32,769 nucleotides of DNA, taken from positions 1 to 32,769 of the forward strand of contig JAQXVT010000009.1 in assembly GCA_029225065.1 (NCBI GenBank), read 5' to 3'. Positions 8,103 to 17,000 of this stretch are shown here, in pieces (within the stretch, counting starts at the first letter, position 1; every line of letters starts with the position of its first letter). The stretch comes from Lachnospiraceae bacterium. GTDB lineage: Bacteria > Bacillota > Clostridia > Lachnospirales > Lachnospiraceae. The position numbers and the translations under genes were made by a program. Under the pieces are notes generated by a model. It saw only the letters and a list, made by a program, of their open reading frames with translations. It ran no database searches and was not told where the DNA came from.

Positions 8103-9029
8103 ATGGATATTATTTGTATGGGAGAAGCACTGATTGATTTTACACCGGGAAAAGAAGAGCGGAGTTACGTGTGCAACCCAGGCGGAGCTCCGGCAAATGC
8201 CTGCATCGCGATCGCACGTAACGGTCTTAAGACCGCATTCCTTGGCAAACTCGGAAATGATGATTTTGGTAAGCTTCTGAAGACAACACTTGAGAAAGAC
8301 GGCGTAGAGCTGTTGTGCCCGGAGCTTACGAGTGAAGCAGTGACAACACTTGCATTCGTTACTCTGTATGAAGGCGGCGAGCGTTCCTTTACATTTGTGC
8401 GTAAGCCGGGAGCAGATATTCTTCTGAGCAAGGATGATGTGAAGGAAGAAATGATTCAGAACACAAAGATTCTGCATGCAGGATCGGTTGGCATGTCTGC
8501 AAATCCGAGCCGTGAGGCACATTTCAAGGCAATGGAGATGGCTAAGAAGGCGGGCAAGCTGGTAAGCTACGATGTAAATTACCGCAACATGATCTGGAGT
8601 TTTGAGGACGCAAAGGCTGTTGTGGATCAGGTGCTTCCGTATGTGGATCTTCTGAAAATTTCGGATGAAGAGCTGGATTTTGTCGGCGGTGAGGCAAATA
8701 TTCCGAATGTCATGAAAGAGAACAACATCAGCGTAGTGATTGAGACACTTGGTTCCAAGGGGGCGAAGTTCTTCTTCGATGGAAAAGAAGCAGTCGTAGA
8801 GGGACATAAGGTAAAGGCAGTCGATGCGACCGGAGCAGGAGATGCATTCTGGGGTGGATTCCTTTCCAGCCTGCTGATGAGCGGTGTGAGCAAGACAGAG
8901 GATCTGAACGAGGAGCTGCTGCGCAAGGCACTGGAGTATGGAAATGCATCCGGTGGTCTGTGTGTACAGAAGATGGGTGGCATCCCGGCACTTCCGACCA
9001 AAGCAGACATCGAGGCATTTCTTGCATAA
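8103..9029 (+). CDS. PfkB-family sugar kinase, probably fructokinase
   Basis: The 308-residue protein is a ribokinase-fold kinase. It has the PfkB N-terminal signature (NPGGAPANACIAIARNG, about residues 24-40) and the C-terminal signature DATGAGDAFWGGF with the catalytic base D247. Overall sequence pattern (MDIICMGEALIDFTPG at the start) is that of bacterial fructokinases that phosphorylate fructose at O6, but substrate specificity cannot be read from motifs alone. GGAGGAAGAG precedes the ATG. No sugar transporter or sucrose hydrolase is nearby, so a dedicated uptake operon is not evident. Confidence 0.85.
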   Translation: MDIICMGEALIDFTPGKEERSYVCNPGGAPANACIAIARNGLKTAFLGKLGNDDFGKLLKTTLEKDGVELLCPELTSEAVTTLAFVTLYEGGERSFTFVRKPGADILLSKDDVKEEMIQNTKILHAGSVGMSANPSREAHFKAMEMAKKAGKLVSYDVNYRNMIWSFEDAKAVVDQVLPYVDLLKISDEELDFVGGEANIPNVMKENNISVVIETLGSKGAKFFFDGKEAVVEGHKVKAVDATGAGDAFWGGFLSSLLMSGVSKTEDLNEELLRKALEYGNASGGLCVQKMGGIPALPTKADIEAFLA

Positions 9030-9059
9030 ATAAAACAGAAAATTACGAAAGAAAAATGA

Positions 9060-9094
9060 ATCAGTGTACGGCAGCGGTGCTGCTGTACACTGAT
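9060..9094 (+). terminator. hairpin after the sugar kinase gene
   Basis: ATCAGTGTAC (9060-9069) pairs with GTACACTGAT (9085-9094). The stem continues inward through one G-U and GCAGC/GCTGC to a 3-nt loop, 16 pairs in all. The T tract behind it is poor (GTTATGTT), so it may act as an mRNA 3' stabiliser as well as a terminator. Confidence 0.65.
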
Positions 9095-9114
9095 GTTATG
9101 TTAGAACGTGAAAT

Positions 9115-9209
9115 ATCATAAGGAAGGATCCATTTACGGGAAGATTCCCTATGAGCATTGATCCCTTATGATCCTGCAAGCAGTGAAGCAGATTGTGGAT
9201 ATCTGTTTG
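9115..9209 (+). repeat. dispersed hairpin repeat, copy 5, with upstream hairpin
   Basis: An upstream hairpin pairs ATCATAAGG (9115-9123) with CCTTATGAT (9164-9172) and GATC with GATC inside. It is followed by the conserved small hairpin AAGCAGAT (9186-9193) with ATCTGTTT (9201-9208). Confidence 0.65.
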
Positions 9210-9266
9210 GATAAAATAGTACAGAGCAGGAATGCATCGTGAAAAAAGAAGAGAAAGGAGAAATTC

Positions 9267-10673
9267 ATGTATCGCGATAAAATTGATGCATATATCGACA
9301 GTAAAAAGGAAGAAATGCTGGAAGATCTGATGACGCTGGTGCGGATCGACAGCCAGAGAGGTGAGGCGAAGCCGGACATGCCGTTTGGCGAAGGACCGGT
9401 ACGGGCGCTGGAAGCTGCGCAGGACCTGATGAAAAAGTACGGACTTGCGACAAAAAATTATGAGAATTACGTAGTGACCGGAGATTTCAGCGAGGAAGAG
9501 AAGGCACTCGATATTCTGGCACATCTGGATGTTGTGCCGGTGACAGAGGACTGGACAGTAACGAAACCGTTTGAGCCGAAGATCGTGGATGGAAAGATTT
9601 ACGGCAGAGGAACGGCGGACGACAAGGGACCGGCGATTGCTGCGCTGTATGCGCTCCGCGCGATTCGGGAGCTTGGCATTCCGATGAAAAAAAGCGTGCG
9701 CCTGATTCTCGGCTCGGACGAGGAGTGCGGCTCCGGCGATCTGGAGTATTACTATGCAAAGGAGCAGGAAGCACCGTATACCTTTACACCGGATGCGGAT
9801 TTCCCGCTGATAAATATTGAAAAAGGAAGCTTTCACGGCGTATTTTCCGCAAAATTAAACGAAGAGGGCAAAGCATGCGTGCGTTCTTTTCAGAGTGGAG
9901 ATAAGATCAATGTTGTGCCGGGCCGGGCTTCCATGACCGTGGACGGTGTGGCAGAGGATGTGATCCGTGCAGCGGCAGAAAAGACAGCGACGGAGACTGG
10001 CGTGTCCTTCCAGGTGACATCACTTGCGGACGGCGGCATTCAGATTGACGCGAAAGGACAGGCAGCGCATGCATCAACACCGGAAGAAGGAAAAAATGCG
10101 CTGACAGCGACACTGCAGCTCATCTCAGAGCTTCCGCTTGATGAGAGCAAAGGAAGAGAAGCGCTGCTCGGACTGCATGCCATGTTCCCATATGAGGATA
10201 CCTGCGGAAAAACCGTCGGTATTTACCGGGAAAACGAGGAGTCAGGGGCAGTGACTGTCTGCTTCAGTATCATGGATTATACAAAAACCAATCTGCATGC
10301 GGCCTTTGATGCCCGGCTTCCGATCGGCTGCAATGAGGAGAACACGAAGCTTCCGGTGAAAGCAGCGGCAGAAAAGTATGGAATGGAACTGGAAGACCTT
10401 CCACTGAACCCGCCGCACTGTGTACCGGGTGATTCCTGGTTTGTACAGACGCTGCTTGGCAGCTATGAGCGGTATTTCGGCAAGAAGGGCAAACCGCTTT
10501 CAACCGGCGGCGGCACCTACGTACATCACCTCGAGCGCGGCGTGGCGTTTGGCTGCATGACAGAGGATGTGGATAACCATATGCACGGAGATGATGAGTT
10601 TATGGTGATCGAGCGTCTTCTGACGAGTGCGAAGATTTTTGCGGATGCGATCGTAAAAATCTGCAATGCGTGA
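9267..10673 (+). CDS. pepV: M20 dipeptidase PepV (Sapep family)
   Basis: PepV is a cytoplasmic di-zinc dipeptidase that releases amino acids from dipeptides. The 468-residue length is typical. The metal-binding pattern is visible: H86 and D88 in HLDVVP, the bridging aspartate in GRGTADDKGP (D118/D119), the catalytic glutamate pair in SDEECGSGD, an Asp in TPDADFP, and a C-terminal His in the segment around HMHGDDE. AAAGGAG lies just upstream of the ATG. It has no co-directional partner within 100 nt on either side; the riboswitch promoter begins 16 nt after its stop. Confidence 0.92.
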   Translation: MYRDKIDAYIDSKKEEMLEDLMTLVRIDSQRGEAKPDMPFGEGPVRALEAAQDLMKKYGLATKNYENYVVTGDFSEEEKALDILAHLDVVPVTEDWTVTKPFEPKIVDGKIYGRGTADDKGPAIAALYALRAIRELGIPMKKSVRLILGSDEECGSGDLEYYYAKEQEAPYTFTPDADFPLINIEKGSFHGVFSAKLNEEGKACVRSFQSGDKINVVPGRASMTVDGVAEDVIRAAAEKTATETGVSFQVTSLADGGIQIDAKGQAAHASTPEEGKNALTATLQLISELPLDESKGREALLGLHAMFPYEDTCGKTVGIYRENEESGAVTVCFSIMDYTKTNLHAAFDARLPIGCNEENTKLPVKAAAEKYGMELEDLPLNPPHCVPGDSWFVQTLLGSYERYFGKKGKPLSTGGGTYVHHLERGVAFGCMTEDVDNHMHGDDEFMVIERLLTSAKIFADAIVKICNA

Positions 10674-10688
10674 CAAAATTAAAAAATG

Positions 10689-10717
10689 TTGTACTTTGAT
10701 GGCAGATATAGTATACT
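10689..10717 (+). promoter_or_regulatory. promoter of the TPP-riboswitch operon
   Basis: TTGTAC (10689-10694), a 17-nt spacer and TATACT (10712-10717) lie just upstream of the riboswitch. Confidence 0.7.
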
Positions 10718-10730
10718 GTCAGAAGAATAA

Positions 10731-10815
10731 AAACGGGGAGGCCATGGGCCTGAGAGTAAACCGTACGGTTTTGACCCTTTGAACCTGATACAGATCATAC
10801 TGGCGAAGGAAAATA
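10731..10815 (+). ncRNA. TPP riboswitch (THI element)
   Basis: The conserved blocks appear in order: GGGGAG, GGGCCTGAGAG, GACCCTTTGAACCTGAT, and ATACTGGCGAAGGAAA. The CTGAGA motif (10750-10755) and the ACCCTTTGAACCTGAT block are the parts that read the pyrimidine and pyrophosphate of TPP. It controls the downstream transporter, expected to be switched off when TPP is plentiful. Confidence 0.95.
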
Positions 10816-10868
10816 GTGACTGCAAAAGCAGAGATGATCTCTTGTGTTTTTTGTGTGCAAGAAAAAAT

Positions 10869-10909
10869 AAAGCCGGTATTTCAGGAAAGAAGTATCGGCT
10901 TTGTTTTTT
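10869..10909 (+). terminator. riboswitch expression-platform terminator
   Basis: AAAGCCGGTA (10869-10878) pairs with TATCGGCTTT (10893-10902) with one G-U, then G and six Ts. It lies about 50 nt behind the aptamer, so TPP binding probably favours this terminator. The remaining 218 bp to the permease (10910-11127) hold nothing I can identify. Confidence 0.85.
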
Positions 10910-11127
10910 GTGTATGAAAAATCTGCCAGATGTAAGACTTTCAACAAAAAGGGTGCGGAAGAAAAAAGATACATAAAAGGTCGGATGTGAGATACTGAAG
11001 GAAGCATCAGCATAAAATTGTCAGATGAGAAGAATAGAAGACGGTAAAAATACAAGACATCGAAAATGTATCAGATAGTGGAATATAAAATATCAGGTGA
11101 AAGTGCAAAAGAGAGCAGGTAAATAAA

Positions 11128-11931
11128 ATGGCGGGCGGAATGAGCAGGAAAGGAACAGACAACATGAAAAAAATAACGAACGCAGCTCCGATTTTTGTGA
11201 TTGTGGTGCTGATGATTATCTGGGAGAGTGTGGTACAGATCGCGGGGATTCCGCTGTATGTACTCCCGGCGCCGAGCGATATGCTGCGTACCTTTGTGAC
11301 GGAGTTTCCGGTGCTGCTCGGACATGCCGGTGTGACGGTGATGGAGGCGCTTGCGGGAATGGCGATCTCATTTGTGATCGGCGTGGTGATCGGAATTCTG
11401 ATCGATGCGCTTCCTCTTTTTAAAAAGTGCATTTACCCGATTCTTGTGGTGACGCAGACGGTTCCGGTCATTGTATTGGCGCCGATCTTCATTATTTATA
11501 TGGGCTTTGGCTATGCCCCAAAAATTCTGACGGTGGTGCTGATGTGCTTTTTCCCGATTGTCATCAGCTTCAGTGACGGGCTTGGAGAGATGGATGCCGG
11601 CTATCGAAATCTGGTGAGGACATACGGTGGCTCGACCTTTCAGGTTTATCGTCTGGTCAAGATTCCATCCGCGATGATCTCACTGCTGTCCGGCCTGAAA
11701 GTTGCGGCGACGTACAGCATAAGCGGAGCGGTGGTCGGAGAATGGATTGCATCGCAGAGCGGCTTGGGCTACTATCTGATCCGTGCAAAAAACGGATATA
11801 TGCTGGACAAGGTATTTGCCTGCGTATTGATGATTATTTTGCTTAGTCTCCTGATGAATGGAGCGGTGAAGCTGTTTGGGTATCTGATGATGCCGGCGAG
11901 AAGGAAACAGGGCGCGAAGGGACAGGTATAG
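11128..11931 (+). CDS. thiX: thiamine-precursor ABC transporter permease (ThiX-like)
   Basis: This integral membrane protein of 267 residues has about six transmembrane segments and the EAA-type loop contacting the ATPase (YRNLVRTYGGSTFQVYRLVKIPSAM). It belongs to the nitrate/taurine/thiamine-pyrimidine permease family. The upstream TPP riboswitch and the neighbouring THI5-like binding protein make a thiamine pyrimidine precursor the likely cargo. An in-frame ATG at 11164 (MKKITNA) has AGGAAAGGAA upstream and sits right before the first membrane helix, so it may be the true start. ThiY and ThiZ homologues follow on the same strand. Confidence 0.85.
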   Translation: MAGGMSRKGTDNMKKITNAAPIFVIVVLMIIWESVVQIAGIPLYVLPAPSDMLRTFVTEFPVLLGHAGVTVMEALAGMAISFVIGVVIGILIDALPLFKKCIYPILVVTQTVPVIVLAPIFIIYMGFGYAPKILTVVLMCFFPIVISFSDGLGEMDAGYRNLVRTYGGSTFQVYRLVKIPSAMISLLSGLKVAATYSISGAVVGEWIASQSGLGYYLIRAKNGYMLDKVFACVLMIILLSLLMNGAVKLFGYLMMPARRKQGAKGQV

Positions 11932-12113
11932 CGCATATTTTGTATAAGGACAGGCGAACAGTAGAAAAATGCATGAAATTCCAGATGGATTTTCATAGAG
12001 AGCGGCAGTGGTACAGGTATTTGCTTGCCGCAAAAAAGAGAGTTGTATTAAAAAATGCAGATGATGGAAAGATTGTCTGCATTTCCGGCAATCCCGGAGA
12101 GAAGGAGGAAAAC

Positions 12114-13112
12114 ATGAAAAAAGTATGGAAGACAACAGCAGTCCTGACGGCAGCAGTGCTGGCCATGGGAATGACAACGGCAGCATTTGCACAGGAGGAT
12201 GCGGCGGAACTGAAAAAAGTAACGGTAATTCTGGATTACGTACCGAATACAAATCATACCGGAATGTATGTAGCACTTGATAAAGGCTATTATGAGGAGG
12301 AAGGGCTGGATGTGGAGATCATCGAGCCGACCGACGGAGCAACTGCGACGCTGATCGCACAGCAGAAGGGTACCTTTGGCATCAGCTATCAGGAGGATGT
12401 AACGATTGCGCTGACCGCAGAGGATCCGCTTCCGATCAGGGCAGTTGCAACACTGATTCAGCACAATACATCCGGTTTCGTGTCGCTTGCGGACAGCGGA
12501 ATCGAATCTCCGGCTGATTTTGAGGGAAAGACGTATGCAGGCTGGGGCGGACCGGGAGAGTCAGCCGTTCTCGAAGCGTGCATGACGCAGGCTGGAGCCG
12601 ATTTTTCCAAACTGAATATTGTGGTTTCGGATGGAAGCGGTTTTGAAGCACTTGGAAAGAGCTGTGATCTGATGTGGTTCTTCGAGGGCTGGGATTGTAT
12701 TATGGCATCTATGAATGACTGCGCATTGAATTATATGGAGCTGCGTCAGCTCGATGAGCGTCTTGATTACTATACGCCGGTCATTATTACGAGCGATGCG
12801 GTAATTGATGAGGATCCGGAGATGGTATCAGCATTCCTGCGTGCGACGGAAAAAGGATATAAGGATGCAATCGCAGATCCGGATGCAGCGGCAGAGGTGC
12901 TTTCTTCCCATGTGCCGGATTACGATCCGGAGATGCTGAAGCTTTCCCAGGAGTATCTGGCAGATAAATATATGGAAGATACAGAAGTATGGGGTGAGAT
13001 GAAGGACGAAGTATGGGATAACTATACGGCCTTCCTGCAGGAGTATGGCGTAATTGACAAGGCGCTTCCGGCATCGGACTGCTACACAAATGAATTCCTG
13101 GCACAGAACTGA
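12114..13112 (+). CDS. thiY: thiamine-precursor binding protein (NMT1/THI5-like, ThiY)
   Basis: This 332-residue periplasmic-type binding protein has the NMT1/THI5 fold pattern (VTVILDYVPNTNHTGMYVALDKGYYEEEGLDVE near the mature N-terminus). Family members bind HMP or formylaminopyrimidine. The start at 12114 has GAAGGAGG at a good distance; a longer in-frame reading from 11940 is rejected because it would bury the signal peptide. The signal peptide ends AAFA-QE, a type I site, with no lipobox cysteine, which is unusual for a Gram-positive binding protein. It lies between permease and ATPase in one operon under TPP control. Confidence 0.9.
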   Translation: MKKVWKTTAVLTAAVLAMGMTTAAFAQEDAAELKKVTVILDYVPNTNHTGMYVALDKGYYEEEGLDVEIIEPTDGATATLIAQQKGTFGISYQEDVTIALTAEDPLPIRAVATLIQHNTSGFVSLADSGIESPADFEGKTYAGWGGPGESAVLEACMTQAGADFSKLNIVVSDGSGFEALGKSCDLMWFFEGWDCIMASMNDCALNYMELRQLDERLDYYTPVIITSDAVIDEDPEMVSAFLRATEKGYKDAIADPDAAAEVLSSHVPDYDPEMLKLSQEYLADKYMEDTEVWGEMKDEVWDNYTAFLQEYGVIDKALPASDCYTNEFLAQN

Positions 13113-13190
13113 TATCGAAAAATCAGAAATGAAACACAGCATCGCGGCAAGGAGAAATGGATAAATACAGCGAGAGGAACGAGCGGAAGA

Positions 13191-13919
13191 ATGAGACTGG
13201 AAGTAAAAAATCTGAATTTTGCCTACGGAGATAAAACAATTTTAAAGGATCTGTCGTTTACAGTGGAAGACGGTGAATTTATCAGCCTCCTCGGACCGTC
13301 AGGCTGTGGAAAATCGACGCTTTTGAATGTCCTGGCCGGGATTCTGACACCGGAAAGCGGGCAGATCTGCATTGATGGAAATGAAATGCACGGAATCAGC
13401 AGCCAGTTTGCTTATATGCCGCAAAATGATTTCCTTTTTCCATGGAAAACGATTCTTGATAATGTCTGCCTATATGGCGAGATTCATCATCGGAAAAAGG
13501 AAATGAAAGAGGAGGCGCGCCGCCAGATGGCGAGGTTTGGTCTGGAGGGCTGTGAAAATAAGTATCCGTCCGAGCTTTCCGGCGGAATGCGCCAGAGAGC
13601 AGCCTTTCTCCGTACGACACTTTGTGAGGCAAATATCTACCTTCTGGATGAGCCGTTTGGTGCGCTGGATGTGATTACGCGCGGCGATATGCAGGACTGG
13701 CTGCGGGAGCTTGGCGGCAATCTGAAAAAGACGACGCTGCTGGTCACGCACGATACCGACGAAGCGATTTATCTGTCTGATCGGATTCTGATTCTTGGTG
13801 CATCGGGAGAGGGAATCCGCCGCGAGATCCGGATTGAAGAGAAGGAGCGGACGCGGGAGTGGCTGTATCGGCAGGGTGCGCTGCGGGAAGAAATTCATCA
13901 TGTGATCAAAAATAAGTGA
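13191..13919 (+). CDS. thiZ: thiamine-precursor ABC transporter ATPase (ThiZ-like)
   Basis: This 242-residue ATPase powers the ThiXY transporter. Walker A is GPSGCGKST at 35-43, the Q-loop lies near MPQNDFLFPW, the ABC signature is LSGGM at 129-133, and Walker B ends with D153-E154 in LLDEPFGALD; the switch histidine is in LLVTHDTDEA. It belongs to the SsuB/TauB/ThiZ group. GGAAG lies close to the ATG. It is third in the riboswitch operon, 78 nt after thiY, and no strong terminator separates it from the TatD-like gene. Confidence 0.9.
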   Translation: MRLEVKNLNFAYGDKTILKDLSFTVEDGEFISLLGPSGCGKSTLLNVLAGILTPESGQICIDGNEMHGISSQFAYMPQNDFLFPWKTILDNVCLYGEIHHRKKEMKEEARRQMARFGLEGCENKYPSELSGGMRQRAAFLRTTLCEANIYLLDEPFGALDVITRGDMQDWLRELGGNLKKTTLLVTHDTDEAIYLSDRILILGASGEGIRREIRIEEKERTREWLYRQGALREEIHHVIKNK

Positions 13920-14093
13920 GCCACGAGATCGTCCACCAGTCGGAGCATCAGAAGATATAGTCAGTAGAGTGGCTGACATGACTTGGCTGTGAGAAAGAAG
14001 CGGAAGAGGTCATCAAAACAAGGCCGTTCTTATTATGTATGGCTGGAAAGAATCTGAGAAGATAGAATAAAAAACAACAGAAAGCAGGAAATT

Positions 14094-15008
14094 ATGAGAC
14101 AAGAAGAGTTGGCAGCTTGCCTGATAAAAACTTCTGCCGCAGGAAAAACGGCAGAATCTCCTGCTGCTGATAGTACGGAGAAACTTCGTACCATAGGACA
14201 GATGCGTGTGCTGGATATGCATGCGCATCTGTCTGTGCTTTCCGGGGAGTATGCCGGAAAGCTTCTTACGGCAGCAGCGAACAGGGGCGAACCGCTTGAG
14301 CGGGAGCAGCTTGGAAAAAAGGAACTGGATTTTCGGAAAAAAGCAGGGATAGCAACGTGCCTGAGTGCAGGGACACCGCAGGAATGGGCGTGTCTTAAGG
14401 AATTTGCAGACAGAAAGGAACTCCTTTTCAGCTTTGGAATCCATCCCTGGTATGCAGATCGGTATGAACCGCGAGAATACCTGGAATTGTTTGGAAGATG
14501 CGATGTCGTGGGCGAAATTGGAATGGATAATGTCTGGTGCGATGTTTCACTGAAGCGTCAGCGAAAGAATCTGGAAGAGCAGCTGCAGATTGCCTCCGAT
14601 CTTGGCAAGCCGATTGTACTTCATACGAAAGGACAGGAGTGGGAGATCTGGGAAATGCTGAAAGGATTTTCGTATCCGATTCTGATCCACTGGTATTCCG
14701 GAAATGAGGATGTATTTGAAAAGTTTCTGGATTTGGACTGCTACTTTACGCTGGGACCGGATTTAGCGCTGGAAAATCCGATGTATGCGGTGATGCTGCG
14801 TGAGGTGGGAGCAGATCGGCTGTTTGTAGAGACAGACGGGCTTTCGGCTGTTGCATGGGCCAAGCAGGTGGAATTCCTTGATTTTCCGCTGCTGCCGCCG
14901 GTTCTGGAAAAAAATATGGCGCTTGCCGCAGAGCAGAAAAACACAACTGCGGAAGCGCTGCACAGACAAATGACAGAAAATCTCAGACGATTTCTGGTGT
15001 CTGTTTAA
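14094..15008 (+). CDS. TatD-family metal-dependent hydrolase
   Basis: This 304-residue amidohydrolase-superfamily protein has the TatD metal-site pattern: H43 and H45 (DMHAHL), E141 (GEIGMDN), H177 (LHTKG), H199 (IHWYSGN) and D248 (VETDG). TatD enzymes are usually called DNases, but related TIM-barrel enzymes act on small amides. A 36-residue N-terminal extension precedes the first strand; a start at 14202 (MRVLDMHAH) would remove it and also has AGGA upstream. It begins 175 nt after the transporter ATPase without a terminator between, so it is probably part of the TPP-controlled operon. Its stop overlaps the convergent rqcH stop by three bases. Confidence 0.8.
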   Translation: MRQEELAACLIKTSAAGKTAESPAADSTEKLRTIGQMRVLDMHAHLSVLSGEYAGKLLTAAANRGEPLEREQLGKKELDFRKKAGIATCLSAGTPQEWACLKEFADRKELLFSFGIHPWYADRYEPREYLELFGRCDVVGEIGMDNVWCDVSLKRQRKNLEEQLQIASDLGKPIVLHTKGQEWEIWEMLKGFSYPILIHWYSGNEDVFEKFLDLDCYFTLGPDLALENPMYAVMLREVGADRLFVETDGLSAVAWAKQVEFLDFPLLPPVLEKNMALAAEQKNTTAEALHRQMTENLRRFLVSV

Positions 15009-16747
15009 TCGGACACCAGTTTTATTTTGGAGATATCAGAATCGATCATCATCGAATAATTCGTGTAATAGACGACGAAGCCAGGCTTTGCGCCGTTTGG
15101 CTTTTTGACGTGCTTCTTTTCCACGTAGTCGATCTCGACCTTTTCCGCATTCTGATTTTTGGAATAATGGGCGGCGAGCCTTGCTGCTTCCTCAAAGGTG
15201 GAATCCGGAAGCTCTTCGCCCTTTGCTTTCACTATGACGTGGGAACCAGGAGCGCCCTTGGCGTGGAACCACCAGTCGCTGCCAGAAGCAATTTTGAACG
15301 TAAGCTCATCGTTCTGGTAATTATTTTTTCCAACGTACATATCGTATCCGTCAGAGGAGACGTAGTGGTATGGACGGGAGGTGATTTTTACCCGCTTGCC
15401 GGTGTATTTGCGGCGGATGTATCCGGCGTCTGTGAGCTCTTCCTTGACCTGCACAAGATCTTCCTCTGAGAGTGCGAGATCCATGAAGGTGCAGATCGAT
15501 TCGAGCTGGTCGATATCGGCTTTCGTCTCGGCGACCTGTGTGGTCAGCGCTTCGAAGGTTCGTTTGAGCTTGTTATATTTATTGAAATAGTGCTGGGCAT
15601 TTTCGGAGGCGCTTAAGGTAGGGTCGAGCGGGATTGTAATCATTTCATTCGTATAGTAATTCAGCGCCTCGTACTGCTTTGCGCCCGGAGCGATGTCGTA
15701 TCCGTAGGCGTGGAGCAGTTCGCCGTAAAGCTGATACTTGTCACGCTTTTCCGTGTCCTTGAGCTGACGGGTTTGCAGCTCATATTTTTTGCGGCAGCGT
15801 TCCAATGCAGTCACTGCGATATGGCGCAGATCCGAAAATTTCTGGCGGATACGCGTCACAGTGTTCTTCATTGCGTAGTAGCGCTCGAGCACCTCTGAGA
15901 TCGTCCCGTAAGAAGTTGTTGTCATGTCATGATACATCGTTAGCGGAAGTGAGGAAAACTCAACCGGATCTCCGTGTGAATCCGAGATAATGAGCGGCGT
16001 GAAGCGAGCTGCCTTTACATCCTCCATTATCAGATCAAAGAGATGGTAGAGATGCGTCTGCGCAAGCGGAGGGATGGTATTGGCACTCTGGTCGGATTCA
16101 AGACCGGCGCGGTGACAGAGTTCCTCCGCGATGACCGGGCTGATGCCGGTGTAGGAGGTATAGATCGCCTTGGAAAGCTTCATCGGCTTTGCAAAGACAG
16201 TACTGGAAAATTCTTCCTCCGTGGTGTTTAAGGGATCACATTTTTCCTGGGTCTGCGCGATGAAATAGGGGCGTCCCGGGAGTACTTCGCGGACCGAACT
16301 CGTCTGGGCAGAGACGCGTTTGATGCTGTCGATAATCATTCCCTGGTCATCGCAGAAAATCAGGTTGCTGTGCTTTCCCATCAGTTCCAGCACAAGGTCC
16401 TTGCGGCACAGATCGCCCATCTCATTAAAATGCTCGATCTCAAAATGGATGATGCGCTCCAGACCAGGCTGCCAGATGCGCAGAATTTTTCCGCCGCCGA
16501 TATGCTTGCGCAGAAGCATGCAGAATGCAGGCGCAGTAACCGGGGACGGTTTGTTGACAGAAGTCAGATAAATAAGCGGAAGGCTTGCGCCTGCCGAGAG
16601 CAGAAGCCTTGCCTGTCCGGCTGAGCTTTTGCAGGTCAGCAGGATTTCGTCTGCTTCCGGCTGCGCAATCTTTGCAATCCGGGCACCCGAGAGGCGGTCG
16701 TTTAGTTCAGTTACTATATTTGAAATTACAATACCATCTAAAGCCAT
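15005..16747 (-). CDS. rqcH: ribosome quality control protein RqcH (NFACT family)
   Basis: RqcH binds the 50S subunit with a stalled nascent chain and directs tRNA-Ala to add C-terminal alanine tails for proteolysis. The 580-residue protein has the NFACT-N domain at the start (MALDGIVISNIVTEL), a middle coiled coil with helix-hairpin-helix region, and a C-terminal NFACT-R domain around DWWFHAKGAPGSHVIVK. The start at 16747 is chosen over the longer frame because AAAGGAGA lies just upstream and the family begins at this methionine. Older annotations call such proteins fibronectin-binding. It is transcribed alone, divergent from yicC. Confidence 0.93.
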   Translation of the reverse strand: MALDGIVISNIVTELNDRLSGARIAKIAQPEADEILLTCKSSAGQARLLLSAGASLPLIYLTSVNKPSPVTAPAFCMLLRKHIGGGKILRIWQPGLERIIHFEIEHFNEMGDLCRKDLVLELMGKHSNLIFCDDQGMIIDSIKRVSAQTSSVREVLPGRPYFIAQTQEKCDPLNTTEEEFSSTVFAKPMKLSKAIYTSYTGISPVIAEELCHRAGLESDQSANTIPPLAQTHLYHLFDLIMEDVKAARFTPLIISDSHGDPVEFSSLPLTMYHDMTTTSYGTISEVLERYYAMKNTVTRIRQKFSDLRHIAVTALERCRKKYELQTRQLKDTEKRDKYQLYGELLHAYGYDIAPGAKQYEALNYYTNEMITIPLDPTLSASENAQHYFNKYNKLKRTFEALTTQVAETKADIDQLESICTFMDLALSEEDLVQVKEELTDAGYIRRKYTGKRVKITSRPYHYVSSDGYDMYVGKNNYQNDELTFKIASGSDWWFHAKGAPGSHVIVKAKGEELPDSTFEEAARLAAHYSKNQNAEKVEIDYVEKKHVKKPNGAKPGFVVYYTNYSMMIDSDISKIKLVSD

Positions 16748-16904
16748 AAAAAATCTCCTTTTGTGTTTATAGCATTGCTGTTCAGAGCCTGCCTCCAAAA
16801 TGCAGGCATTTTACTGTTGTTTTATAAAATTTACCTGGCTGTGAACAGTGACATCATACCAGATTTGGCGGAAAAAAACAATTTGTTAAGAAAAACAATT
16901 GGCA

Positions 16905-16933
16905 TTGACGGCGGGGAGTCAATCGATTATAAT
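16905..16933 (+). promoter_or_regulatory. promoter of the yicC-remA-gmk-rpoZ cluster
   Basis: TTGACG (16905-16910), a 17-nt spacer and TATAAT (16928-16933) lie about 70 nt upstream of yicC. The rest of the 253-bp gap to the divergent rqcH shows nothing else clear. Confidence 0.85.
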
Positions 16934-17000
16934 ATTTCAATATGGGTAAATCTGCCGTAAAACGGCAAAGTGACAGCAAAAGCAACTGCAGAGGAGAGGA

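Noticed and set aside
10831-10852. Small AGAGA/TCTCT hairpin followed by Ts behind the riboswitch
   Set aside because: Five weak pairs only. The stronger 10-bp hairpin at 10869-10902 is a better terminator.
10779-10976. Plus-strand 65-aa reading frame
   Set aside because: It lies across the TPP riboswitch and its terminator and has no ribosome binding site.
11940-12113. In-frame N-terminal extension of the ThiY-like protein
   Set aside because: It would place 58 residues ahead of a normal signal peptide, and the strong GAAGGAGG site lies before 12114.
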